Positions 16,960 to 25,279 of a stretch of 64,000 bases of DNA are shown piece after piece. Below the pieces are notes generated by a model. That model did not search any database. It had not been told where the DNA came from and saw only the letters and a program-made list of their open reading frames with translations. Made by a program: the position numbers and the translations under genes. Positions within the stretch are counted from its first letter, which is position 1. Each line of letters starts with the position of its first letter. Source of the stretch: JAAXIE01 sp965204245 (GTDB lineage: Bacteria > Chloroflexota > Dehalococcoidia > Lucifugimonadales > JAAXIE01); the NCBI GenBank assembly GCA_965204245.1, contig CBDBED010000001.1, positions 310,001 through 374,000 of the forward strand, given 5' to 3'.

Positions 16960-19503
16960 ATGGTCGGTAGAGCAAAGCAAATCACAGCCGACAAGAGCAC
17001 TACCCGGAAACGCACGAGGGGCGGCAAAAGCCTAGTGGTGGTCGAATCACCAGCCAAGGCGCGTACTATATCCCGCATACTAGGTGACGCCTACATCATG
17101 AAGGCCTCGCAGGGCCATGTCCGCGACCTTCCTCAGAAAAAGCTCGGCGTCGATATCGATCACGACTTCGAGCCCCAATACTTTGTTTCCGACACCAAGC
17201 AGGCTATCGTTAGTGACCTGAAAAAGGCAGGCACCACCGCCTCTACCATCTATCTAGCCACTGACCCCGACCGCGAAGGAGAGTCTATCTCGTGGCACAT
17301 CGCTGAGGAAGCCGGCTGGAACGACGGGACCACTCCCGTTCAGAGGGTAGTTTTCCATGAAATTACCCCTTCAGCGGTGAAAGACGCCTTCGATCACCCT
17401 CGTGACCTCGACATGCACCTAGTCGGCGCTCAGCAGGCTCGTCGTATCCTCGACCGTCTGGTGGGTTATCAGATAAGCCCTCTCCTCTCCCGGCGTGTAC
17501 AGCGAGGCCTCTCGGCAGGCCGAGTACAATCTGTAGCTCTCCGTCTGGTGGTCGACCGGGAACAGGATATCCAAGCCTTCGTACCTGTTGAGTCGTGGAC
17601 CATAGAGGCCCAACTCCTGAAGACCGATCCAGGCAGGCCCGTTCAAGGCAAGGAAGAAGGCCCCTTTGACGCCACGTTGCACTCAGTGAAAGGCCAGAAG
17701 AAGAAGCTGACCATCAGTGACGAGACTAACGCGAAGGAAATAGAAGACAGCCTGAAAGGCGCCAGCTACAGGGTGGCCGAAGTCCGTACCCGCGAAACCA
17801 AGCAGTCCCCGGCGCCTCCCTTCATCACCTCCACCCTGCAACAGGAAGCATGGCGCAAGCTGCGCTTGGGCGCAAAGCGTACCATGGCCCTAGCCCAACA
17901 ACTCTATGAAGGCGTGTCCCTAGGTAATGAGGGCCCGGTGGGCCTCATTACCTACATGAGGACCGACTCCACCAGCGTCGCCTCATCCGCCTTGGCCGAG
18001 ACACGGGACTATATCTCGGCCCGCTACGGCAAGGAATACCTGCCCTCCAAGCCCCGCACTTTTCGTAGCAAAGTGAAGGGGGCCCAAGAAGCACACGAGG
18101 CCATCCGCCCCACCTCCATTACCCGCGACCCAGAAAGCCTTCGCGCCCACCTCAACCGCGACCAACTCAGGCTCTATCAAGTCATCTGGTCCCGCATGGT
18201 AGCTAGCCAGATGGCCGAGGCAATCTCTGACAACACCACGGCCGACATCGACGCCGTCTGTAAAGAGGGTGCAAAGAGCTACCTCTTCCGCGCCACCGGC
18301 ACAGTCCTCAAGTTCCCCGGCTTCCGCACACTGTATCTCGAAGGGGTAGACGATGAGGACGACGAGAACAAAGACGCCCTTCCGGTGTTGGCCCAGGGCA
18401 TGGACCTTAGCTGTCTGAGGCTCGACTCCAAGCAGCATTTCACCCAGCCCCCCGCCCGCTACACCGAGGCCTCTCTGGTAAAGGCCCTCGAGGAACGCGG
18501 CATCGGCCGCCCCAGCACTTACGCTCCCATCGTTTCCACGCTCCAGGAGCGCAACTACGTAGCCCGCGAAAGCGGCAAACTCAGCCCTACCGCCCTCGGC
18601 ACCACCGTATGCCAACTCCTCAACCAGTACTTCACAGACATCATGGACGTCAACTTCACTGCACGCATGGAGGACGGCCTAGATGAGGTAGCCCGTGGTG
18701 AAAAGGAGTGGGTGCCCGTCCTGCGCGAGTTCTACGAGCCCTTCAAGGGCTCACTGGACCACGCCAGCGAGGAGATGCCCCGGGTGCGTGTCGAAGAACC
18801 AACAGATGAGACGTGCGAGCAATGTGGCCGCGGCATGGTCATCCGAACAGGTCGCTTCGGCCGGTTCATGTCCTGTAGCGGCTACCCCGAATGCAAGAAC
18901 AGACGCCCATTGGAAGAAAAGGCAGCTCCTGAGCCCACCGAGGAAGTCTGCGATCAGTGTGGCCAGCAAATGGTCATCAAGACCGGCCGCTATGGCAGGT
19001 TCATGGCTTGCAGCGGATATCCAACCTGCAAGAGCCGCCGGCCCTTGGAGCAAAAGGAACCCGACCAACCCACCGATGAGGTCTGCCAGAAGTGCGGCAA
19101 ACCAATGGTCATAAAGACCGGCAAAATGGGCAAGTTCCTCGGCTGCACTGGTTTCCCAAAGTGCCGTAACATCAAGAACATGCCGGATGAACAGACCGAT
19201 GAAGCCTGCGAAAAATGCGGACGCCCCATGGCATTGAAGCGAGGCCGATTCGGTCCGTTCCTCGGCTGCACCGGGTATCCGACTTGTCGCAACATCAAAA
19301 GGACTGTCGGAGAGAAGAGCAACAGTGGGGCACAATCAGGGGAAGAGACTGACGAGACGTGCGCTGATTGCGGTCGCCCAATGGTGATGAAACGAGGCCG
19401 CTACGGTCCGTTCCTCTCATGCACGGGATACCCGGAGTGTCGTGGACGCAAGAAGGCGGAAAAGAAAGAAGAAGAGCCCGAACTGGCGAGTGTCGAAGCC
19501 TAG
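16960..19503 (+). CDS. topA: DNA topoisomerase I with five C-terminal zinc ribbons
   Basis: 847 residues from ATG 16960 (an ORF reading further back overlaps dprA and does not look coding). Type IA topoisomerase relaxing negative supercoils. TOPRIM domain near the N-terminus with VVVESPAKARTI and DPDREGES (metal-binding acidic residues); catalytic Tyr332 in GLITYMRTDST; then five consecutive C4 zinc-ribbon repeats (about 620-830), each of the form CxxC-(x)n-G(R/K)(F/Y)(G)xF-C(S/T)G(Y/F)PxC, separated by short acidic linkers. E. coli TopA has three such ribbons, so this tail is long. A lysine/glutamate-rich end follows. Confidence 0.97.
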   Translation: MVGRAKQITADKSTTRKRTRGGKSLVVVESPAKARTISRILGDAYIMKASQGHVRDLPQKKLGVDIDHDFEPQYFVSDTKQAIVSDLKKAGTTASTIYLATDPDREGESISWHIAEEAGWNDGTTPVQRVVFHEITPSAVKDAFDHPRDLDMHLVGAQQARRILDRLVGYQISPLLSRRVQRGLSAGRVQSVALRLVVDREQDIQAFVPVESWTIEAQLLKTDPGRPVQGKEEGPFDATLHSVKGQKKKLTISDETNAKEIEDSLKGASYRVAEVRTRETKQSPAPPFITSTLQQEAWRKLRLGAKRTMALAQQLYEGVSLGNEGPVGLITYMRTDSTSVASSALAETRDYISARYGKEYLPSKPRTFRSKVKGAQEAHEAIRPTSITRDPESLRAHLNRDQLRLYQVIWSRMVASQMAEAISDNTTADIDAVCKEGAKSYLFRATGTVLKFPGFRTLYLEGVDDEDDENKDALPVLAQGMDLSCLRLDSKQHFTQPPARYTEASLVKALEERGIGRPSTYAPIVSTLQERNYVARESGKLSPTALGTTVCQLLNQYFTDIMDVNFTARMEDGLDEVARGEKEWVPVLREFYEPFKGSLDHASEEMPRVRVEEPTDETCEQCGRGMVIRTGRFGRFMSCSGYPECKNRRPLEEKAAPEPTEEVCDQCGQQMVIKTGRYGRFMACSGYPTCKSRRPLEQKEPDQPTDEVCQKCGKPMVIKTGKMGKFLGCTGFPKCRNIKNMPDEQTDEACEKCGRPMALKRGRFGPFLGCTGYPTCRNIKRTVGEKSNSGAQSGEETDETCADCGRPMVMKRGRYGPFLSCTGYPECRGRKKAEKKEEEPELASVEA

Positions 19504-19534
19504 CTAGACCGGTCCCGTCCCGCCTCCCCTAGAA

Positions 19535-20575
19535 ATGACGAGTGCTTTAGAGCAAAACGACCGTGAGGTCTCTGAAGAGGCCTCGGCCGAAGACGGACTT
19601 TCCAAGCCGGAAGACGGCTCCCACTGGAAGCCGTTGCTCGACCGCTTTGCCCTCTACCTCACAGGTCGCCGTGGTAGCTCCCCCAACACCGTCAGAGTCT
19701 ACACCACCGACCTGGTCCCCTTCTTCCAATTCCTTGAGCAGGAACGTCTCGATCCAACCGAAGTAGGTCGGCCCGAAGTCCGCCGCTACTTGGCCTGGCT
19801 CTCTACCAAAGCCAAAGAACAGGGCAGAGGCCGTGGCAAGACCGGCTACGCCCGCTCCAGCGTGGCCCGCAAGCTCGTCGTCCTCCGGGCCTTCTACCGC
19901 TACTTGGCACAGATAGGCGATATCCCAGCCAACCCCATACCCAACGGGCGCTCGTTGCAGGTGAAAGTCGACAAGCTCCTGCCCGTGTTCCTGGCAAAGG
20001 ATGAGACCCGACGTCTGGTGGACACACCAGACAGAGAGAAAGCCCTAGGAGCGCGCGACGCGGTTATCCTTGAACTCCTCTATTCCTGTGGCCTAAGGCT
20101 CTCGGAACTCGCCAGCTTGGAAGTCGCCAGCTACGATGCGACCTCCCGCGAAATTAAGGTCATGGGCAAAGGATCAAAAGAGCGGATAGTGATCGTGGGC
20201 CGGCCCGCCGCTGAAGCCGTTGCCGACTACCTGGAGTGGGCCCGGCCTCAACTTCTAGCCGAAGCCCGCGAGCCACTCCCCTACGGCGAAGATCCCTTGC
20301 TTCTCAACCGCTACGGATCTCGTCTCTCACGTCGCAGCATCGAGAAAATCGTGGCCAACTACGCCACCCGCGCCGCCACACGGCCCGGCGTCCACCCCCA
20401 CACCCTCCGCCACACCTTCGCCACCCACCTCATGGATGGCGGTGCCGACATACGGGTGGTCCAGGAACTTCTAGGCCACGCCTCCCCTACCACTACCCAG
20501 ATTTACACCCACGTCACCCAGAACCAAGCGCGTCAGGTATACATGGCATCCCATCCACGGGCAAAGCAGGAATAG
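19535..20575 (+). CDS. xerC: Tyrosine recombinase XerC/XerD
   Basis: 346 residues. N-terminal SAM-like core-binding domain (about 35-145, with GSSPNTVRVYTTDLVPFFQFL) and C-terminal catalytic domain with Arg188 (CGLRLSEL), His289 and Arg292 (HTLRHTFATH), His315 (GHASPTTTQ) and Tyr324 (IYTHV). All catalytic residues are intact. The chromosomal context between topA and aroQ, with no phage genes, favours the housekeeping dimer-resolution enzyme over an integrase; XerC versus XerD cannot be told from this alone. About 40 acidic residues at the N-terminus extend it beyond the usual 300. A dif site was not found. Confidence 0.9.
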   Translation: MTSALEQNDREVSEEASAEDGLSKPEDGSHWKPLLDRFALYLTGRRGSSPNTVRVYTTDLVPFFQFLEQERLDPTEVGRPEVRRYLAWLSTKAKEQGRGRGKTGYARSSVARKLVVLRAFYRYLAQIGDIPANPIPNGRSLQVKVDKLLPVFLAKDETRRLVDTPDREKALGARDAVILELLYSCGLRLSELASLEVASYDATSREIKVMGKGSKERIVIVGRPAAEAVADYLEWARPQLLAEAREPLPYGEDPLLLNRYGSRLSRRSIEKIVANYATRAATRPGVHPHTLRHTFATHLMDGGADIRVVQELLGHASPTTTQIYTHVTQNQARQVYMASHPRAKQE

Positions 20576-20579
20576 CCCC

Positions 20580-21020
20580 ATGTCCCGCTTTCTGCTCATA
20601 AACGGTCCTAACCTCAACTTCCTTGGCCGACGCGATCCTGCCTTCTATGGTTCGACGACACTACAGGACATCGAAAAACGCACATCCGAAAAGGCATCCG
20701 GCATGGGACACGAGATTGCCTGCTTCCAGTCCAACAGCGAAGGCGCGATAATAGACTTCATCCAAGAAAACTGGCAGCGCAACGACGGCATCATCATCAA
20801 CCCAGGAGCACTGACCCACTACGGCTATTCCTTGCGCGACGCCTTGTCCGACGCCAACGTGCCCGTCATTGAGGTCCATATCAGCAACATCCACGCTCGT
20901 GAAGGCTTCCGCAGCCACTCGGTAATAGCCCCCATAGCCCGCGGGCAAATCGCCGGGCTTGGGTGGCGCGGATACCTGTCTGCCCTAGACCTTATGTCCG
21001 GCCTCCATCAAGAGGGATAG
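20580..21020 (+). CDS. aroQ: 3-dehydroquinate dehydratase, type II
   Basis: 146 residues, standard for the dodecameric type II enzyme of the shikimate pathway. Motifs in order: LLINGPNLNFLGRRDPAFYG (flexible lid with Arg17/18 and catalytic Tyr23), FQSNSEGAIIDFI, IINPGALTHYGYSLRDAL, VPVIEVHISNIHAREGFR (catalytic His and substrate-binding Arg). Start ATG four bases after the xer stop, so likely co-transcribed. All active-site residues expected for the family are present. Confidence 0.96.
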   Translation: MSRFLLINGPNLNFLGRRDPAFYGSTTLQDIEKRTSEKASGMGHEIACFQSNSEGAIIDFIQENWQRNDGIIINPGALTHYGYSLRDALSDANVPVIEVHISNIHAREGFRSHSVIAPIARGQIAGLGWRGYLSALDLMSGLHQEG

Positions 21021-21033
21021 GCCAGATTCTCCA

Positions 21034-21042
21034 TGCTATAAT
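21034..21042 (+). promoter_or_regulatory. Extended -10 upstream of pepQ
   Basis: TGC followed by a perfect TATAAT, about 180 bases before the pepQ start; the resulting leader includes a short ORF and the palindrome GTGCCC-GT-GGGCAC (21163-21176). Confidence 0.55.
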
Positions 21043-21123
21043 TCACTGGCGCTCTGCACATACGAAAAGTATGAAACTAGAGCCGCCATTAGGTTGCACC
21101 ATGATTGCTGCCACCGGGACGCC

Positions 21124-21219
21124 ATGCGAATGAGGCGAGATGATGGACAGATAATGATTCGGGTGCCCGTGGGCACACGTATATTATTCTTGAACAGCAG
21201 TAGGGAGGAACTCAAATAG
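21124..21219 (+). CDS. Possible 31-residue leader ORF of pepQ
   Basis: ATG at 21124 (others in frame at 21130 and 21148) reads to a TAG at 21217, one base before the pepQ ATG. The peptide is Arg-rich at first and then MIRVPVGTRILFLNSS. The Shine-Dalgarno of pepQ (GGGAGGAA) lies inside it, a layout that permits translational coupling. No homolog is recognised and the frame is also open upstream of the ATG, so it may be chance. Confidence 0.2.
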   Translation: MRMRRDDGQIMIRVPVGTRILFLNSSREELK

Positions 21220-21220
21220 A

Positions 21221-22288
21221 ATGAGTACGAGAGTGAACAAGCTGCGGGCCCTGCTCCCCCAAAAGGGAGTGGATGCCCTCCTGATCTCCATGCCCGAAAA
21301 CCGGCGTTACATGTCCGGGTTCACCGGCTCCGCTGGCTACCTGTTCATCACCGACAACCGGGCTATCCTTGGCACAGACTTCCGCTATACCGAACAGGCC
21401 GCCGGTCAGTCCCCCGGCTTTGAAATAGTGCGCATTGGCGCAAACTGGTCTTGGCTCGGAGACCAGATCAAGGAGGCCGGCACAACTCGCTTGGGCTTTG
21501 AGAGTCACCACATGACAGTCCAGTCCTACCATGGACTGTCCGACGCCTTGGGAGAACAAGTCGAGGGCAACAAGCCCGCCTTGGTGGCCACCAGCGGTAT
21601 CGCCGAGCAACTCCGTGTCTATAAGGATGCTGAGGAACTGACAGCCCTGCAAAAGGCCGTCGATGTGGCAGACCAAGCCATGGAGAGCGTCTGCCCCACC
21701 ATCACCGCTGGAATGACCGAAAAGGAAATCGCATGGCGATTGGAAATCGCCATGCGTGAACTGGGCGCGGAATGCCTCAGCTTCGACACCATCGTGGCCT
21801 CTGGCCCCAACGGTGCCATGCCCCACCATCACCCCTCCGACCGTCCCATACAAGCTGGCGAACCCATCGTGATTGACATGGGCGCCAAGGTCGACGGGTA
21901 CTGCAGCGACATCACCCGCACCGTCTGTGTTGGTGAGCAGGACGAGATGTTCAGGCGTGTCTACGACATCGTCCTCGGCTCCCAACTCACCGCCATCAAC
22001 ATGGTGAAGCCCGGCATGACCGGTGGAGACTGCGACGAGCTTTCCCGCACCGTTATTGCCGAGGCTGGATATGGCGACAACTTTGGCCACAGCTTGGGCC
22101 ATGGCTACGGTTTGGCTGTCCACGAGTTCCCCAGGGTAGGCCCCAACGCCGACAACATACTCGAAGAGGGCATGGTTTTCACCGTCGAGCCGGGCATCTA
22201 TCTCCCCGGCTGGGGTGGTGTCCGCATTGAGGACGACGTAGTCTTGGAGGAGTCCGGCGCCCGCGTTCTCAGCCGGGCAAAGAAGTAG
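21221..22288 (+). CDS. pepQ: Xaa-Pro peptidase, M24 family
   Basis: 355 residues. Two-domain aminopeptidase P/prolidase: N-terminal creatinase-like domain (about 1-130, with PENRRYMSGFTGSAGYLFI) and C-terminal pita-bread domain with the dinuclear metal ligands: Asp in VIDMGAKVDGYCSDITRTV, His in GHSLGHGYGLAVHE, Glu in VFTVEPGIYLPG and Glu in GGVRIEDDV. Cleaves peptides next to proline. Start ATG with GGGAGGAA twelve bases upstream. efp follows 30 bases later, a pairing found in many bacteria. Confidence 0.94.
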   Translation: MSTRVNKLRALLPQKGVDALLISMPENRRYMSGFTGSAGYLFITDNRAILGTDFRYTEQAAGQSPGFEIVRIGANWSWLGDQIKEAGTTRLGFESHHMTVQSYHGLSDALGEQVEGNKPALVATSGIAEQLRVYKDAEELTALQKAVDVADQAMESVCPTITAGMTEKEIAWRLEIAMRELGAECLSFDTIVASGPNGAMPHHHPSDRPIQAGEPIVIDMGAKVDGYCSDITRTVCVGEQDEMFRRVYDIVLGSQLTAINMVKPGMTGGDCDELSRTVIAEAGYGDNFGHSLGHGYGLAVHEFPRVGPNADNILEEGMVFTVEPGIYLPGWGGVRIEDDVVLEESGARVLSRAKK

Positions 22289-22318
22289 GGACACCGCCCG
22301 CAAATAGAGGAGGCTTGC

Positions 22319-22888
22319 ATGACGACCATCGGGTTTGGAGAGCTGCGCAAGGGCACCATGATTGAGGTGGACGGCCAGCCCTTCGAAGTGGTGGACTACG
22401 AGCGACACAAGATGCAGCAGCGGGCCCCGGTAACGCGCCTGAAGCTGAAGAGCCTCAGGGACGGCCGGGTTCTGGAGCGCGTCTATCAGCGCTACGACAC
22501 CGAATTCCCCATCGCCGATGTGCAACCCCACGAGGCCCAATACCTGTTCACCGACGGGCGCCTCTACCATTTCATGGACATGGAGACCTACGACCAGTAC
22601 CCCTTGAGCAAGGAGCAGTTGGGTGACTCCCTGCTCTATCTCAAGGAAAACGACAACGTGGAAGTCGTCTTCTACCATGGAGATGTCCTCAACATCAAGC
22701 TCCCCACCTTCGTCGACTTGCAGGTCTCGGAAACGCCTCCAGGAGTCAAGGGAGATACTGCGCAGGGCGGCAACAAGCCCGCCGTGCTGGAGACTGGGAT
22801 CACCGTCCAAGTGCCCATGTTCGTGGACATCGGGCAGGTGGTGCGCGTCGACACGCGCAGCGGGGAATATATCGAGCGAGTGAGCTAA
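22319..22888 (+). CDS. efp: Translation elongation factor P
   Basis: 189 residues, three beta-barrel domains; rescues ribosomes stalled at polyproline. The N-terminal KOW domain ends in VVDYERHKMQQRAPVTRLKLK: when aligned on the following basic strand, the residue at the tip of the loop that is normally Lys34 (beta-lysylated or similar) or Arg32 (rhamnosylated) is Gln34. Central and C-terminal OB domains (YLFTDGRLYHFMDMETYDQ, then ITVQVPMFVDIGQVVRVDTR) are standard. Start ATG with GAGGAGG upstream. Sits between pepQ and xseA; xseA starts directly after its stop. Confidence 0.96.
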   Translation: MTTIGFGELRKGTMIEVDGQPFEVVDYERHKMQQRAPVTRLKLKSLRDGRVLERVYQRYDTEFPIADVQPHEAQYLFTDGRLYHFMDMETYDQYPLSKEQLGDSLLYLKENDNVEVVFYHGDVLNIKLPTFVDLQVSETPPGVKGDTAQGGNKPAVLETGITVQVPMFVDIGQVVRVDTRSGEYIERVS

Positions 22889-24142
22889 GTGCCCATCTAT
22901 TCCGTCGCCCAGGTAGCCCGCTACCTGCGGGAGCTGCTGGAAGAAGACCCGCAGCTCAATGACCTGTGGGTTGCAGGCGAGGTGTCCAATCTCACCACCT
23001 CCCAAGCAGGTCACATCTACTTCACGTTGAAAGACTCAACTACCCAGTTGCGTTGCGTCATGTTCCGCAACAACAACGCGGGCAGCCGCCTCCTAGCCAA
23101 CGGGTCCCTCGTAGTAGCTCACGCCCGCATCAGCTTCTACGAGCAGCGCGGTGAAGTAAGCGTCATTACCGACGCGGTAATGCCCGAAGGCACCGGCCCC
23201 CTCTACTTGGAACTCGAGCGCCTCAAGGTCAAACTTCAACAAGAGGGCCTGTTCGACGACTCACGCAAGCGCCCTCTTCCACCCTTCCCCAAGGTATTGG
23301 GCGTCGTCACCTCTTCCACCGGTGCCGCCTTGCAAGACATCCGCAAGGTGCTCCAGAGCCACTACCCCATGGTGGAACTCCTCTTGGCCCCCACCTTAGT
23401 GCAAGGCGAAGGCGCAGTTGAAGGAATCGTGGCATCTTTGCATACGCTCAACCAAGATGGTAGGGCCGACACCATTATTGTCGCTCGTGGCGGCGGCTCA
23501 CTGGAAGAGCTATGGCCCTTCAACGAAGAGAGCGTGGCACGGGCTATTCATGCCAGCTCTATCCCCGTCATCAGTGGCGTGGGTCACGAGCGTGACGTTA
23601 CCATAGCCGACTTGGTAGCCGACGTCCGGGCCCCCACGCCGACTGCCGCAGCTGAGATGGCAGTGCCTAACATGGTGTCCCTCGGCGCACAGGTCTCCTA
23701 CCTGAAGGAATCGGCGTGGACTGCCCTCTCCCGGCAACTCCATCTAGAACGCCAAGGCGTAGCAACTCTTGTACAACGCATCGGCCGCGCTGGGCCTGAT
23801 GTAAACCTCTGGCATCGCAGAGTCGACGACCTGACCCATGATGCGTGGGGTGCTCTGAACCAACGCCTCAGACTCCACAACGCCGAGTTGGCGGGCCTAG
23901 CATCCCGTGTTCGGGCTCTGGACCCCGCCGCCGTTCTAGCCCGCGGCTACGCCATTGTCGAAAGCGACAGCCCACGCCAAGCTCTGACCAGCACCAATCA
24001 GGTATCCGATGGCGACCGTCTCCACATCACCCTATCCGACGGCACCATCCCCGCCACGGCAGGCGACAACACCCCTTCAACACCCGTTCGCCGTCCACGT
24101 CCTCGGCCACAAAGAGTGCATGCTGGTGCGAGGCTCCTATGA
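22889..24142 (+). CDS. xseA: Exodeoxyribonuclease VII large subunit
   Basis: 417 residues from GTG 22889, immediately after the efp stop. N-terminal OB-fold (about 1-100: VAGEVSNLTTSQAGHIYFTLKD), catalytic domain (FPKVLGVVTSSTGAALQDI, ARGGGSLEELWPFNEE, ISGVGHERDVTIADLVAD), then a long coiled region and a short C-terminal OB-like tail (RGYAIVES). With XseB it degrades single-stranded DNA. The xseB ATG overlaps its stop (ATGA). Confidence 0.96.
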   Translation: MPIYSVAQVARYLRELLEEDPQLNDLWVAGEVSNLTTSQAGHIYFTLKDSTTQLRCVMFRNNNAGSRLLANGSLVVAHARISFYEQRGEVSVITDAVMPEGTGPLYLELERLKVKLQQEGLFDDSRKRPLPPFPKVLGVVTSSTGAALQDIRKVLQSHYPMVELLLAPTLVQGEGAVEGIVASLHTLNQDGRADTIIVARGGGSLEELWPFNEESVARAIHASSIPVISGVGHERDVTIADLVADVRAPTPTAAAEMAVPNMVSLGAQVSYLKESAWTALSRQLHLERQGVATLVQRIGRAGPDVNLWHRRVDDLTHDAWGALNQRLRLHNAELAGLASRVRALDPAAVLARGYAIVESDSPRQALTSTNQVSDGDRLHITLSDGTIPATAGDNTPSTPVRRPRPRPQRVHAGARLL

Positions 24143-24459
24143 AGAACACCGACCCTGCAGATGCGGAACGGTGGGAGGACCTACCCTCCGACCGCGCATT
24201 GAACTTCGATGAACTTCTCACACCTCCCGACGATGAAGGCATACCCAACCTCTCCTTCGAGGAAGCCTTTACCCGCCTCAAGCAGGTAGTGACAGACTTG
24301 GAATCGGGTAGCATGACCCTCGACCAAGCCACCAAGAAATATGAAGAAGGCATGAAGCTGGCCCAGACCTGCAACCGCTTCCTCGCCCAGACCGAACTCA
24401 AGATGACCGAACTCCGCAGCATCTACCTCGACGAACCCCCTGCCCCGCCACCGCTCTAG
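24139..24459 (+). CDS. xseB: Exodeoxyribonuclease VII small subunit
   Basis: 106 residues starting at ATG 24139, overlapping xseA by four bases. The C-terminal 65 residues form the two-helix XseB domain: LSFEEAFTRLKQVVTDLESG, SMTLDQATKKYEEGMKLAQ, CNRFLAQTELKM. The first 35 residues (acidic, ADAERWEDLPSDRAL) extend beyond the typical 70-80 residue protein. Coupled translation with xseA fits the XseA:XseB complex. Confidence 0.93.
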   Translation: MKNTDPADAERWEDLPSDRALNFDELLTPPDDEGIPNLSFEEAFTRLKQVVTDLESGSMTLDQATKKYEEGMKLAQTCNRFLAQTELKMTELRSIYLDEPPAPPPL

Positions 24460-24475
24460 GCGGAAGGCCTGACCC

Positions 24476-25279
24476 TTGCTGAAAATAGGCTGGTTCTCCA
24501 CCGGCAGAGGCCCCGGCTCCCGAGGCCTTCTCCAGTTCATCCACCACCGCATCCAGAATGGCCTGCTGGACGCCTCTATCGAGCTCGTATTCTCCAACCG
24601 CGAGCATGGTCAGGCTGAAGGCAGCGACGCCTTCTTCAATCTAGTGGAAAGCTATCGGTTGCCACTCGTGACCCTGTCCTCCCGCCGCTTCACCCAAGAG
24701 CAGGGCGGCCGATTCGCCGACCACCGCTCCGACTACGACCTGCGCGTCAAGCAACTGCTCCAGCACTACGATGTAGACATCTGCATGCTCGCGGGCTACA
24801 TGCTCATCGTCGGTCCCGACCTCTGGCGCCGCTGGCCCATGCTGAACCTCCACCCTGCCCTCCCCGAAGGCCCCAAGGGCACCTGGCAGGACGTCATCTG
24901 GGAACTCATTCAGACCCGCGCCACCCATACCGGTGCCATGGTCCACCTCGCCAACGACGACCTAGACCGTGGCCCTGTCGTCGCCTACTTCACCCTCCCC
25001 ATCACTGGCCCCGGCTTTGACCCTCTATGGGCTGAGACAACACACGCGCCCACGGCAGATCTCCGGCAATCTCCCGGAGAAGACCTACCCCTCTTCCAAC
25101 ACATCCGGCAAGAAGGTTACCGTCGCGAACCCTATCTCATCGCCCACGCGCTACAAACATTGGCACAGAACAGAGTGACAGTGAGTGATGGAACGGTAAG
25201 AGACACAAAGGGCCGTCCAGTGCAGGGAGTATGCTTGGACGCGGAAATCGAAGGAGAGATGCGAAGTCAGGCCGCCTAG
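24476..25279 (+). CDS. Formyltransferase family protein (PurN-like)
   Basis: 267 residues from TTG 24476, 16 bases after xseB. Rossmann-like formyltransferase fold: IGWFSTGRGPGSRGLLQFI at the N-terminus, LAGYMLIVGPDLWRRW, then LNLHPALPEGPKGTW with the catalytic His and preceding Asn, and HLANDDLDRGPVVAYF with the Asp seen in GAR transformylases. It differs from classical PurN after HPAL, and it has about 60 extra C-terminal residues. It probably transfers a formyl group from 10-formyl-tetrahydrofolate; whether the acceptor is GAR is not clear. Its 3' end overlaps the clpX stop on the other strand by four bases. Confidence 0.8.
   Translation: MLKIGWFSTGRGPGSRGLLQFIHHRIQNGLLDASIELVFSNREHGQAEGSDAFFNLVESYRLPLVTLSSRRFTQEQGGRFADHRSDYDLRVKQLLQHYDVDICMLAGYMLIVGPDLWRRWPMLNLHPALPEGPKGTWQDVIWELIQTRATHTGAMVHLANDDLDRGPVVAYFTLPITGPGFDPLWAETTHAPTADLRQSPGEDLPLFQHIRQEGYRREPYLIAHALQTLAQNRVTVSDGTVRDTKGRPVQGVCLDAEIEGEMRSQAA

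Noticed and set aside
21212..23014. 600-residue ORF on the minus strand
   Set aside because: Antisense to pepQ, efp and the start of xseA, all clear families; an artefact of high-GC codon use.
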